Source of the DNA: Chionoecetes opilio
Lineage: Eukaryota; Arthropoda; Malacostraca; Decapoda; Majidae
Reading direction: 5' to 3'
Assembly (NCBI GenBank): GCA_016584305.1
Contig: JACEEZ010011919.1
Location: 441,001 to 505,000 of the forward strand
Length of the DNA stretch: 64,000 nucleotides
The first letter of the stretch is position 1. The number at the start of each line of letters is the position of its first letter. Of the stretch, positions 1 to 10,465 are shown piece by piece. The notes under the pieces are model-generated. The model was not told the DNA's origin, did not search any database, and saw only the letters and a list, made by a program, of their open reading frames with translations. The position numbers and the translations under genes were made by a program.

Positions 1-262
1 AAGGGGTTATAGTGAGGTTAGGTTAGTAATTCTAAGGAGTTATAGTGAGGTTAGGTTAGTTACATTTAAGGGGTTATAGTGAGGTTAGGTTAGTTACATT
101 TAAGGGGTTATAGTGAGGTTAGGTTAGTTACTTTTAAGGGGTTATAGTGAGGTTAGGTTAGTTACTTTTAAGGGGTTATAGTGGTTAGGTTAGTATTTTT
201 AAAGGGTTATAGTGAGGTTAGGTTAGTTACTTTTAAGGGGTTATAGTGAGGTTAGGTTAGCA
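1..262. repeat. Tandem repeat, ~34-bp unit with TTAGG-type motifs
   Basis: About eight imperfect copies of a roughly 34-bp unit with core GGTTATAGTGAGGTTAGGTT. Each copy carries two GGTTAG steps that resemble the arthropod telomere repeat TTAGG. The copies differ mainly in the short A/T-rich linker. This is an interstitial satellite-like array: the units are not pure TTAGG, so it is not itself a telomere. Confidence 0.85.
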
Positions 263-499
263 ACCCTTAGGGGGTCCATGGGGGGCGCAGCCCCTCTGGC
301 TAGGAAGGTTAGGTTTTTCTTTGACTTCCTATGACCAGCAAGTTTGGTGGCCTTATGGGAAACTTGGGTTTTTGGGTAGGGAAGGCAGACACGACTCATT
401 TATTGCTGCCAAAATTGTCAAATTCTATACATATATCAATTAAGGAAAATTCCCTAACAATGGATATCTAGGGAAATTCCTAATTTACGGGATTTCCCT

Positions 500-657
500 A
501 GATTTTTGCATATAGTGACTTTGATGATTTTTGGGGGGAGCCATAAATCAGTTATATTTGCTTCCCCCACCCAAAAACCCTGGTTTCCCGCCAGTTCCCC
601 AGGCTTGTTGGCTATAGGGGGAAGAAGAAAAAGATAGGGGTGAAGGACTTCTTCAGA
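500..657. repeat. Dispersed ~155-bp cassette, copy 1
   Basis: Begins at GATTTTTGCATATAGTGACT, runs through a CTTCCCCCACCCAAAAACCC stretch and ends near GAAGGACTTCTTC. A nearly identical copy lies at 17845-17999 and a partial copy at 16812-16906. All three sit beside TTAGG-type arrays, so this looks like part of a compound repeat family. No coding potential is recognised. Confidence 0.75.
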
Positions 658-906
658 ATTACCCAAAACACACCAAAACTATTCAGGAAAACTAAGTTTT
701 GGCCTCAAAATAGCGGGATGACCTAAACCATAAAGTTACCCAGAAAACATGAGTAAAATCTCATTAAATGTATATATTGGGAACTGCAATATCAAGATCA
801 AGAACTGGCACTGGCGCCGAAAATAGGAACACTCACCGACGTGAAACATTGAAACACTCGCTGACGGCGGTGAGAATTCAGATAGGCGAGTTTCATGTAT
901 ACTCCC

Positions 907-1296
907 GGTATTATTCCAGATGAACACCGAATTCACTTTGGTAGACGAAACAATTTTTTTCTGGTGAGTTTTGAGGTGTTTTGAATGAATCTGCTAACCG
1001 TTTCTGTCGCAATTTTTTTTTTTTTTTTATGTAAAGGTTAGGTTAGGTTTGATATAGGTTATGTTAGGTAAAGGTTAAGTTAGGTATAGGTTAGGTTAGG
1101 TATAGGTTATCTTAGGAAAAGGTTAAGTTAGGTATAGGTTCGGTTAGGTTCAATTTATAATAAAATAAAAAAATAAAAATTAATAAAAAGATTTACGACA
1201 GAAACGGTCAGCAGATTAATTCAAATCACATTAAAGCTCACCAGAAAAAAAGTTTTGTCCACCAAAGGAAGTTCGGTGATCATCTGGAAATTTACC
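907..1296. mobile_element. Inverted-repeat (MITE-like) element with TTAGG-rich core
   Basis: Imperfect terminal inverted repeats of about 95 bp. The left arm starts CCAGATGAACACCGAA and runs to the sequence GCTAACCGTTTCTGTCG. The right arm is its reverse complement and ends in TTCGGTGATCATCTGG. Between the arms (about 1036-1150) is a degenerate array of GGTATAGGTTAGGTTAGG units. There is no coding sequence. The exact ends are uncertain because no clear target duplication is seen. Confidence 0.65.
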
Positions 1297-2566
1297 AAAT
1301 GAACTAACCTAACTCCACCTTTTGAGTCAATAACCTAACCTAACCCCACGTGTTAACCTAACTAAAGCCAAATTCGCATTATAATGGGTCCGCGGCAAGG
1401 AAAAATTCGAGGCGATGCAGGTCAAAAGAGGAAGAAGATTGAGGCGCACTTAAACACTTGTCTCTCCTCCCTATAAACAAATCATGTCTCCATAAAGTAA
1501 TGATTTACGACGGAAGCTCATAGAGAATGTTTCTTCGAATCCAATAAAGAAAACAGAAACCACACTCCCAATTGTGTAGGGAATTCTGGTCTAGTGTAAA
1601 ATAATACCCCTAACCTCACATGGGGGGTTCGTCCCCCAGACCCCCCCCTTGTGTTATTTTTCATGGTTAAGATTAGTTTTATCGCCTCTGCTTTACCTTT
1701 TTTCATTTCCGACGGCGGCTGTTGTCGGGGTTAGAAATATTGCAAATGGTCAGACCTACAAGTTGAGCACGATTATAACAACGTGTCTTGTAATGCATGA
1801 AACTGCATTAGAACCTAGTTTTGATTTCATCAAGTAGATTTTACATACAGGTCTAGATCCAGGTTTACTCTTAACCTACCTGAAGAGTTAGCAGCTGGGC
1901 CTAATGGTGAGAATATAGGTCTGTCACAGGCACACACACACACACCGCCGCTACTTCTTGCGGAGGCGAGTCAGTCAGACGACACAGCCACCTCGAGTGT
2001 AAAGTAAACCAATATCTACTTTACATCATTTTTTTACCCAATTCCCCATAAAGACAATTTCGGCATATTCTTATATTTAACCACGTCCTTAGTAAGCATA
2101 TATAGTTTTCAATAGTCTATTGAAATATGATTTGATTTTTTTAAAGGCCTCTTCCTAATAATATGTATTCAATACTATAGTTGGTGTTTTTGCGTTATCA
2201 ATACTGCTTCCTTACCTTACATTAGATGGTACATTAGATGATTTCAAGATATTGTATTATTTCATGTAAACGCAATTTTTTGATAGAAGTCAGCAGACCC
2301 TATAGGTAGCCCTTCATCCTATGCTTTTTTTCAATTTCTTTAACAAAGTAAACCATACTTCACACAACAAGGAATACGAACTGGTGTCATCAACCTTATT
2401 TGGTTACTACGGTAGTTAAGTTAGGAATAGTTATGCTTACGACTATATTTTTGCAGCACAGACTATAGGAAACGAGTTATTACGGCAACTACTGTATAAC
2501 AATACTCGTGTAGGTACCTCTGTGATGGCCATAGCCTACACACAAAGGCGAGCCTCTTCGGTGGCC

Positions 2567-2573
2567 TATAAAG
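2567..2573 (+). promoter_or_regulatory. Possible TATA box of the Harbinger-derived gene
   Basis: TATAAAG lies 162 bp upstream of the chosen ATG at 2729, which would put a start site near 2597. It is in the correct orientation and the sequence between it and the ATG becomes GC-rich. A single short match, so only suggestive. Confidence 0.3.
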
Positions 2574-2728
2574 GGTGTCTCTTGGAAATATATTGCCCAC
2601 TGGCCCCACAAAAGGATGCTATACTCCCGCAGCGCTCGGCCCTGGCCTTGGGCTGCCTGACACCCAGCTGATTGTTGACAAGCCGTCAGCTGCTGGAGGT
2701 CCGCGTCGCGGGAACTGAAGGGGGAGAC

Positions 2729-3175
2729 ATGGCGCGTCCAATAACCCGAGAAGAACTCAAATTACTGGCTGCTGGGGCTGCTGCCGCTGCCGCTGCGAAG
2801 AGAGAAAAGAAGAAAAAGAAACGAAGCAAGTGGACCAAAGAGTGGTTACTGAAAAGAAGTACTTTGTCACATTTGACTTCAATGACAGAACTTCGATGTG
2901 AGAAAAATGACTGGTTCAGTTACCTGAGGATGGACGAAGATTCCTACCGACAACTCTTGTCACTGGTTTCTCCTATGATCAAGAAGGAAGATACTTGTAT
3001 GCGGACTGCTATATCGCCGCACGAAAGGTTGACAGCCACCTTGAGGTTTGTAGCCACAGGTTGTTCCTACGAGAGCCTGAAATTCTCCACGTGCATATCG
3101 CCACAAGCCTTGGGACGCATCATCCCAGAGACGTGCATTGCCATCAGGAGGGCGCTGCAGGCAGATTACATGAAG
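2729..3175 (+). CDS. Exon 1 of Harbinger-derived gene
   Basis: 149 codons, ending GCAGATTACATGAAG before the donor GTGAGC. The frame is also open upstream to 2672, but without an ATG. The poly-Ala and KREKKKKKRSK segment near residue 20 could be a nuclear localisation signal. Confidence 0.85.
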
Positions 3176-5254
3176 GTGAGCATTAGACATCGGGGCCACC
3201 AAGACAAGTGAGCTCCATTGCCAGTTCTCGGAGAAAACAAAATGTGTAATATTCCCAATATTATTCCGTTGTCACCACGTCATGCACTCATATCGGTTCT
3301 ACTGCAGTTTAATACAATGAAAGGCAGGTAGTTATAACCGTTATCAACTATTAGATTTCACCATTTGCAATATTTGGTAAAATTCTAGAGTCCTTTCCCG
3401 CCCTTATTAGTGGGCTTTTTTCCTCCAGACCTTCACAGATCCCCTCAGATACCTCTAAAATGTAATTATAGTGTGGGGGGAGAGGTAAAAAAAATAAAAA
3501 ATAAAAATAAAATACTAACCTAATTTCAATATAACCTAACCCAACCTGGTAAAATTCTAGTTCTTTCTCGCCTTTAGGTCTCGCTAGGAGGTTATTGGTA
3601 AGGTTAGGTTAGTAATTTTTTTTCTTTTTATTACCTCTCCACTTATAATTACGGTTTAGAGGTATCTGTGTAGGTCTGGAGGAAAAAAGCCCACTAATAA
3701 GGGCGGGAAAGCACTCTAGAATTTTACCCAATATTTTCAACCCCTACGTTACCTGTTTGAAGTTAATAACATAAGGGGGATCTGAAGGAAACACAGCACC
3801 CTCCCTCCCCCCCGTTAAGTAAAGTAACCAATGTCCAGTTTAGGTTAATGAACTAGCGGGGGAGCCCTAAAAGAATCTAATTTCGTGAACTGACCTAACT
3901 GGGGGGCAGTTAGGTCAGGTTACGAAAAAACAAGATAGTTGATAGTTGAAATCAATTTCTGCTGTTAGCATTTGAACTTGGCCTTAAACAGGTCGAATTA
4001 TCCGAAGTTCGAATTAGAGATTCGACAAATCTGTTGTTTGGTTTACTGTACTTCAAACCACCGTGTATTGGTTGAAACTACCCCGAAGTGATACTTTTTG
4101 ATGTGTTTGATTCATATCTGGTCGTATTTTCCACAAATAATCGTGATAGCACTCTGCAGATAATTCAACATATTATATGAACTACAGAGCTAAAAAAAAT
4201 AGTTTGTTGGAATTAGATTGTAGTAAACATGGAGATGGTTCACCATACTGGAGCCACGTCAGTCCACATCTTGAGTTTTATTGAAGAGAAAATTAATGAA
4301 AAATATTATCATTACACATATCAGCTTGATTATCATGTGCTGATCCTCAGGCACATTAGAAATTTCAAGAACTGATCATAACACATGTCCCAAAAATGTA
4401 GTTTTTTTTCCATTATTACTGCTTAATTTGTATCTTGAAAGTTTTTTTTGTTTCTGTTCCAGTTCCCAAAGACCGAAGATGACTGGAGGAAAGTGTCTGA
4501 AGAATTTAATGCCACTTGGAATTTTCCCAATCTGCTCGGTGCCGTGAATGGGAAGCACGTGAACATAGTCCCACCAGCCAACAGTGGCTCGTACTTCTAC
4601 AATTACAAGGGTCGTCACAGCCTAGTTTTGATCGCTATTGTTAATGCAAAGCATGAGTTTCTGATGTGCGACATTGGGGTGAATGGACAGGTCTCAGAAG
4701 GGGGAGTGCTGCAAGACTCACAGTTTTATGAGAAACTATGTGCAGATCAGCTACATATTCCACCACCCACAAAAACTAAGAATAGTCACGTTGCTCTGCC
4801 ATATGTATTTGTCGGGGACGAGGCTTTTACTCTCCGTAAGAACTTCCTGAAACCATTTAGCCAGGAAGAACTTAACCATGAACGCATGATGTTTAATTAT
4901 CGGCTATCATGTGCCATGCAAGTTGTTGAAAACGTGTTTAAGATATTAGAAGCACGTTTCCGCATCTTCAAGTCGCCAATCAATATGAAATTAGAGAACA
5001 TTAAAGGGGTGGTCATGGCTTGCTGCTTCTTACACAACTACCTTCTTCAAACACGAGGGGACACATATACTAGCGGAGAAGAAGCAGTGGATCCCAGTTA
5101 CAGCAGTGAACAAGGAATAATTCCTCTCCTCAGTTTACAGAGAACCTACCAGGAGCATATTGAAGATGAAGCTTTGGAAGCTAGAGAGCTTTTTCAGCAA
5201 TATTTTAACACTGTAGCAGCCAAAGACTGTCAAGATCATGAAAAGTTATATTGA
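2729..5254 (+). CDS. PIF/Harbinger transposase-derived (HARBI1/ALP1-like) protein
   Basis: A spliced gene with exons 2729-3175 and 4463-5254 and a phase-0 intron (donor AAG|GTGAGC, acceptor TTCCAG|TTC). It encodes 412 residues. The ATG has a good context (G at -3 and +4) and opens MARPITREELKLL, followed by an Ala run and a Lys/Arg-rich stretch. Residues ~60-149 match the helical N-terminal region of HARBI1-like proteins (ERLTATLRFVATG, SPQALGRIIPETC). Residues 150-350 are the DDE nuclease domain: LLGAVNGKHV, VNGQVSEGGV, YVFVGDEAF, VVENVFKILEARFR, ACCFLHNYLL. Family members cut DNA at transposon ends. Here the usual Asp of DGKH is Asn178 and the Asp of SDGGV is Glu228, while Asp268 and Glu305 remain. 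The frame is otherwise uninterrupted. Either a recently dying transposase or a co-opted host gene; no terminal inverted repeats bracketing the gene were found. Confidence 0.88.
3376..3729. mobile_element. MITE with long terminal inverted repeats, copy 1 (in the Harbinger gene intron)
   Basis: 354 bp. The left end GGTAAAATTCTAGAGTCC and the right end CTAGAATTTTACCC are inverted copies that stay similar for 55 bp or more (shared block CCCGCCCTTATTAGTGGG). Both sides are flanked by AATATTT, a 7-bp target duplication. The centre is A/T-rich with GGTTAGG-type motifs and an internal GGTAAAATTCTAG. A second copy lies at 13048-13463. Non-coding. Confidence 0.85.
4463..5254 (+). CDS. Exon 2 of Harbinger-derived gene (nuclease domain)
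   Basis: 263 codons plus TGA, starting FPKTEDDWRKVSEEF directly after a polypyrimidine tract and CAG. It contains the whole DDE_Tnp_4-type domain and an acidic C-terminal tail. The junction YMK|FPKTEDDW matches the continuous sequence expected in this family, which supports the splice. Confidence 0.88.
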   Translation, partial: FPKTEDDWRKVSEEFNATWNFPNLLGAVNGKHVNIVPPANSGSYFYNYKGRHSLVLIAIVNAKHEFLMCDIGVNGQVSEGGVLQDSQFYEKLCADQLHIPPPTKTKNSHVALPYVFVGDEAFTLRKNFLKPFSQEELNHERMMFNYRLSCAMQVVENVFKILEARFRIFKSPINMKLENIKGVVMACCFLHNYLLQTRGDTYTSGEEAVDPSYSSEQGIIPLLSLQRTYQEHIEDEALEARELFQQYFNTVAAKDCQDHEKLY

Positions 5255-7260
5255 ATGAAGTCACAGGGTCATTTTCCTTACTGTAGCATTAGACCTGTAA
5301 CTTTAGTCCTTGACTCTAAGCCCTGTAGTCTTTTAGTAATTAGTCCTGTAACTAACTGTAAGGAAACAGTGGCACCAACACTCAACGGGTGCTCGCTGTC
5401 CTCTACTTGCTACAAGCACATTTAGGCAGAGCACACTTAAATGAAGAGGATTCACAGCAAGTAGTTTGTATCACATGAAACACGGGCAGGGATGCAGGAA
5501 GTTGGGCGTTATCTGTAAGTTAAACAAAAATAGCTGCTGCCAAAAGAAAAGTTTACCTAGTTAAGAATGATGATCACACTATCTCATGGTGATTATTGCA
5601 GGTTAGAAAACAATCCTTATATGCAACTTTTGATCTGGATGAACCAGAGGCACTAATAAAGAACCTTTACATCTAATACTTGGTGGCAATTTAAATTCCT
5701 TGTCTGTAGTAACAACTAAAGAGCTTGATTTTGATCCCTCTTGCATGGATGCAGATAGACTAAATATTATGTAAAATGTATCATGTAAGTTACTCTTAAG
5801 AAATAAATAAAAAATTAAATAAATAAATGACTTGTTTCCTTGACCAGAACATACGTAAGCTAACAGCGGTTACAGGATACAGGTGTATACAAATTCTCAG
5901 GTGATACATGGTAGTAGGTTGATTCAGCAGAAAATCATGCCAGTGTAACTTTTGTTTTTGTGCGATATTTGTATCTCGGCAGCTAAGTTAAAAGCCAGAT
6001 CTGTGCCTAGAACATAAGACAAAACTTTTTTTCTTTTTTAAATGCATAAAAAAATATAAAAAAGGCCTCATTTATTCTTTGGAATGTTTTAAGCTAAACT
6101 ATACACCTTCACCCTTGCTTTACAAAAACTCGTTATATAATGAAAAAAAAAAAAAAATGCACCAAAATTTGATGCACCTACGAAAAAGTTGAAGTTACGC
6201 ACAATATTGTTCTATTTGTAGGAAATCAATGAGAAAATAGGATTCATTCAATGCATTGTTTGCTAAACATGATTTCCCAGGAATGTAGCTCGAGCATCAA
6301 GCGAGGAATGGCTATACAATAAAATAAAATCTGCTGAATGGTACCCTAAAGCCGAAACAAAAACATATTTTTACTTTTTTTCATATAGAAAAAAAGTAAA
6401 ATCTCTTAAAATTTGCATAAAATACTCATATTATGTAACAATATAACAATATGAAATGAGAAATATTGGACCACAAATACAAATGTTCAAAATCCTACTG
6501 GACAGTCCCCTTGTATGGCTACAAAGGCAGGCATCAGACAGATATAAGTTCTGAGCCAGAGCTCTACCACTGAGGAGGCTAGTTCTTGTAGGCAGTAGGC
6601 ACAAAAGGAAAAAGACAATCCTTGCACAGGAAGCTTCCAAAAATCGTGACAAAATGCTGCTTTCTGAAACCAGTACAAAGGCAACAGTGTAGTGATGATT
6701 AATGAAAGCATAACAACAGGAGGATAATGACGGGAACATTATTGAATATGGCTGGCAAAAAAATATACTTTAAGTTGCCTTCAAGATAGTAAGGTGTGAA
6801 TACTATTTTCCTGAGCATACATTGCCTGTTTAGGAAAGTTTAGAATTTCATGTCTCAATATCCCATGAAAGGGTATGAATTAAAAATACAGAAAAGGAAC
6901 ACAAGTGGGTGAGCACAAGTGAACACAAGTGGGTAAAAAAAAAAAAAAAACATTTTGTTCCTCAGATAATTATATATGTCCACTAAACATCAGATCCTTA
7001 ATCATATTATCAGAACAATAAGTAAGCACTACATTGGTAAGTTTGTCTTTTCAATGATGGAGGAGATTTCATACTATTTTTTTCTACAAACTGACCTTCC
7101 CAAGTATTTTGTGCAAAGGAAAAAAAAAAATTGAAGTTCTTATTATTCTCAAAAATTCTTTTTGACATACATAGCGCTATAAAAAAAATACAATCTAATC
7201 ATAAAATATAACTAATGAATGGTGGCGACATTAAATGATGAGATGGCATTCTCATTCCCC
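5255..7260. other. Intergenic: 3' UTR of the Harbinger gene, then unannotated sequence
   Basis: The + strand gene probably ends near the AATAAA cluster at 5802-5830. From there to the CENP-T stop codon at 7261 I see A/T-rich sequence with short A runs and no supported gene. The short open frames at 6431-6739 have no recognisable domain. Confidence 0.4.
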
Positions 7261-10200
7261 CTAAATATCATCTTCTTCAAGGTCAGCTGCTGCTTCAGGA
7301 TTAAAGAAAGGGCCGGTGAAAGGAGTAAAAGGGTTTCTGCCAGGATCAGGGAAAGGCAGAAACAAGTCCCACAACTCCCTGGGCAGCATCTCCTCCACCA
7401 GGACATTGAGGCTCTGCTTGGACGTAATCAAACCTACTCGTCTCATCACTTTTTCCAGATCTTCGGCTTCAATTTGTTTGGAGTTTTTTCTTGCAGTCAT
7501 GAAGGCACACACGTCCCTGGTTAAATTTTGCCACAATACTTCACTGGCCTTCATCATTTCATCCACGGCATCTGAGGTCACTCGACTTCTGGCAAAGTGA
7601 GTATACAGTTCCTTGGTGACAGACCTAGGGTAATTGGTTGGTAGTTGAGATATTTTTTTACCTTTTTTGAGTCCCAATCTCTGATGAGGCTTGGCTGGGG
7701 TCTTGCTGGGTTCTGTGGTGCCAAAAAGACTGGCCAGCAATGGTTTGGGTTTTGGCACTGGTGGTGGCATTGGTTTTGTTTTCAGCTCTAGAAGAAACTC
7801 CTTCATGGTCATCTGTCTTACTCTGGCTGTAGACACAGGAGCTAAGGATTGCTCTTTTGGTGCTGCTGCGGTCTTTGCCTTAGCAAGTGAAGTCTCTCCT
7901 TTCTGCAGATTAATAGTTGAAGCATTTGTCATATTCTTGGGACTATCATGAGATGAATGCCTTACTGATGCTGGAATCAAAGAAATGTGATTTTCACCAT
8001 CATTGAGTGATGTTTCTTCAGCAACATTTTCAGGCAAAGAGCTACTAATTCTTTCCTTATCAGGACTCTTGTCTTCATTATATGAAGGTAAAGCTAATCC
8101 AGCTCTCTCAGATTGTGTTGATACATCATTCTCTGCAGCATCAAGAGATTCTATCTCCATCTGAGGAGCTGAAGATGTCCCATCTGTGCTCTCAGTGGAT
8201 GACTCTGCTGTAATGGCTGTGGAGCTGTGTTGTGCAGTTTTTGATGCCCGAGATATGTCCTTCACTGCCTCATCTGTCTGTGGACTCACTAATGTGGATG
8301 TTATGTTTTCTCCAACACTCTTCCTCTGTGCAGACTTAGAGGGTGTGGCGGTGGTGGTGGCCTGACCCACACTCTTCCTCTGTGCAGACTTAGAGGGTGT
8401 GGCGGTGGTGGTGGCCTGACCCACACTCTTCCTCTGTGCAGACTTAGAGGGTGTGGCGGTGGTGGTGGCCTGACCCCACTCTTCCTTGGTGATGACTTAG
8501 TGGGTGTGGCGGTGGTGGTGGCCTGACCCACACTCTTCCTCTGTGCAGACTTAGTGGGTGTGGTGGTGGCCTGACCCACACTCTTCCTCTGTGCAGACAT
8601 AGTGGGTGTGGTGGTGGCCTGACCCACACTCTTCCTCTGTGCAGACTTAGTGGGTGTGGTGGTGGCCTGACCCACACTCTTCCTCTGTGCAGACATAGTG
8701 GGTGTGGTGGTGGCCTGACCCACACTCTTCCTCTGTGCAGACTTAGTGGGTGTGGCAGTGGTGGTGGCCTGACCCACACTCTTCCTCTGTGCAGACTTAG
8801 TGGGTGTGGTGGTGGTGGTGGCCTGACCCACACTCTTCCTCTGTGCAGACTTAGTGGGTGTGGCGGTGGTGGTGGCCTGACCCACACTCTTCCTCTGTGC
8901 AGACTTAGTGGGTGTGGCGGTGGTGGTGGCCTGACCCACACTCTTCCTCTGTGCAGACTTAGTGGGTGTGGTGGTGGCCTGACCCACACTCTTCCTCTGT
9001 GCAGACTTAGTGGGTGTGGGTGTGGTGGTGGCCTGACCCACACTCTTCCTTAAGGATGACCTAGTGGGTGTGGGTGTACTGGCCTGACCCACACTCTTCC
9101 TTAAGGATGACCTAGTGGGTGTGGTGGCGGTGGCAGTGACCTCACCCACACTCTTCCTTAAGGATGACCTGGTGGGTGTGGTGGCAGTGACCTCACCCAC
9201 ACTCTTCCTTGGCGATGACTTAGTGGGTGTGGGTGTGGTGGCAGTGGCTTCACCCACACTCTTCCTTTGTGATGACCTAGTGGGTGTGGGTGTGATGGCA
9301 GTGGCCTCACCCACAGTCTTCCTTGGTGATGACCTCGTGGGTGTGGGTGTGGTGGCAGTGACCACACCCACACTCTTCCTTGGTGATGACCTAGTGGGTG
9401 TGGGTGTGATGACAGTGGCCTCACCCACACTCTTCCTTGGTGATGACCTAGTGGGTGTGGGTGTGATGACAGTGGCCTCACCCACAGTCTTCCTTGGCGA
9501 TGACTCTTGCTGGTGAACATGTGCCATAGAAGTGTTTTCTTCCGGGTCATTTGAAGAATTAGGTTGATGCACAGTTCCCACTGTGAATTTTTCATCATCC
9601 CTGAAGTCCCGCGGAGGGTGAATGATATCACTGATATGACTTACGTGACTTATGTCTTGGGTTGATCTACTGAAATTACTTGCTTCTTTCGAGGCTTCAT
9701 GAATTGCCTCTGGTGATTTTACAGGGGTAGGTGTCTGTAAATCTGGCACAACCAAAGTATCTCCAATATCATCAACAGTTTTGGAATTGGTGGACTTCTT
9801 TGTCAGCAAGACTTCAATAACTGAAGGTAAGTTTAATCTGCGAGATGTAATCTGGTCTTTGAACCTCCTCTTGGTCTCCACTACATTTGAAAGAGTATTA
9901 TCACTACTTTCTGATAGAATATCATAAGTCTCATCAGATTCCATCAATAAAGAACTTACAGAAGAAACATCAGGAGACATTGTGAGTACTTGTGCTGTTT
10001 CTCCATCTCCTCCCTTGGACGAGGCAATGGTGGATGGGATCAGGAGCGACGGGTCCCTTGCCACACTCACCTCTGTGGCGGGCTCCGGAGTGTGAGGCTG
10101 TGGCTCAATAGGTCCGTCTTTCTGGGTGATGTCCTCTTCCCCAGACACATCCTCTTTCCTTGCAGGTGATGCAGAGGCATCCGTGGCAGGAAGAACTGTC

Positions 10201-10465
10201 TTTCTACTTTTCTTTTTTGAGGAAGCTTTTGGTACCATTCCAGCTGGAAGTGATGCTTCTTCCAACTTTCTTTTCCTTTTACCTTTTCTTTTTTGCCATT
10301 TTGCTGCTTTCTCTATATCAGGGCTTGCGATGAGAGAGGATGAGTCACTATCAGGAGCTACAATGTTTGCGTACGTCTGGTTTACACCTTGAATGACACT
10401 AGTAATGAGGGTTTGATCCATGAAAGATGATGACTGCATAGATGTGTGAGCTTCATCACGCCCTC
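7261..10465 (-). CDS. CENP-T exon 2 (repeat array and histone fold)
   Basis: Begins after a long polypyrimidine tract and CAG, with frame GRDEAHTSMQSSSF. One very large exon carries the linker, the tandem repeats and the histone fold, ending DLEEDDI and TAG. Upstream of ~8475 the codons are in one frame and downstream in another. A single absent base accounts for the shift exactly. Confidence 0.85.

Noticed and set aside
6431..6739. Cys-rich 102-codon open frame, minus strand
   Set aside because: No domain, no splice or start context, and not conserved with any protein I recognise.
8312..9504. CRISPR-like regular repeats
   Set aside because: Units are directly adjacent and translate as protein repeats, with no unique spacers; the genome is eukaryotic.
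8444..9631. Open frames in other registers over the CENP-T repeats
   Set aside because: They are shadows of the in-gene tandem repeat. The correct register is fixed by the flanking CENP-T domains.
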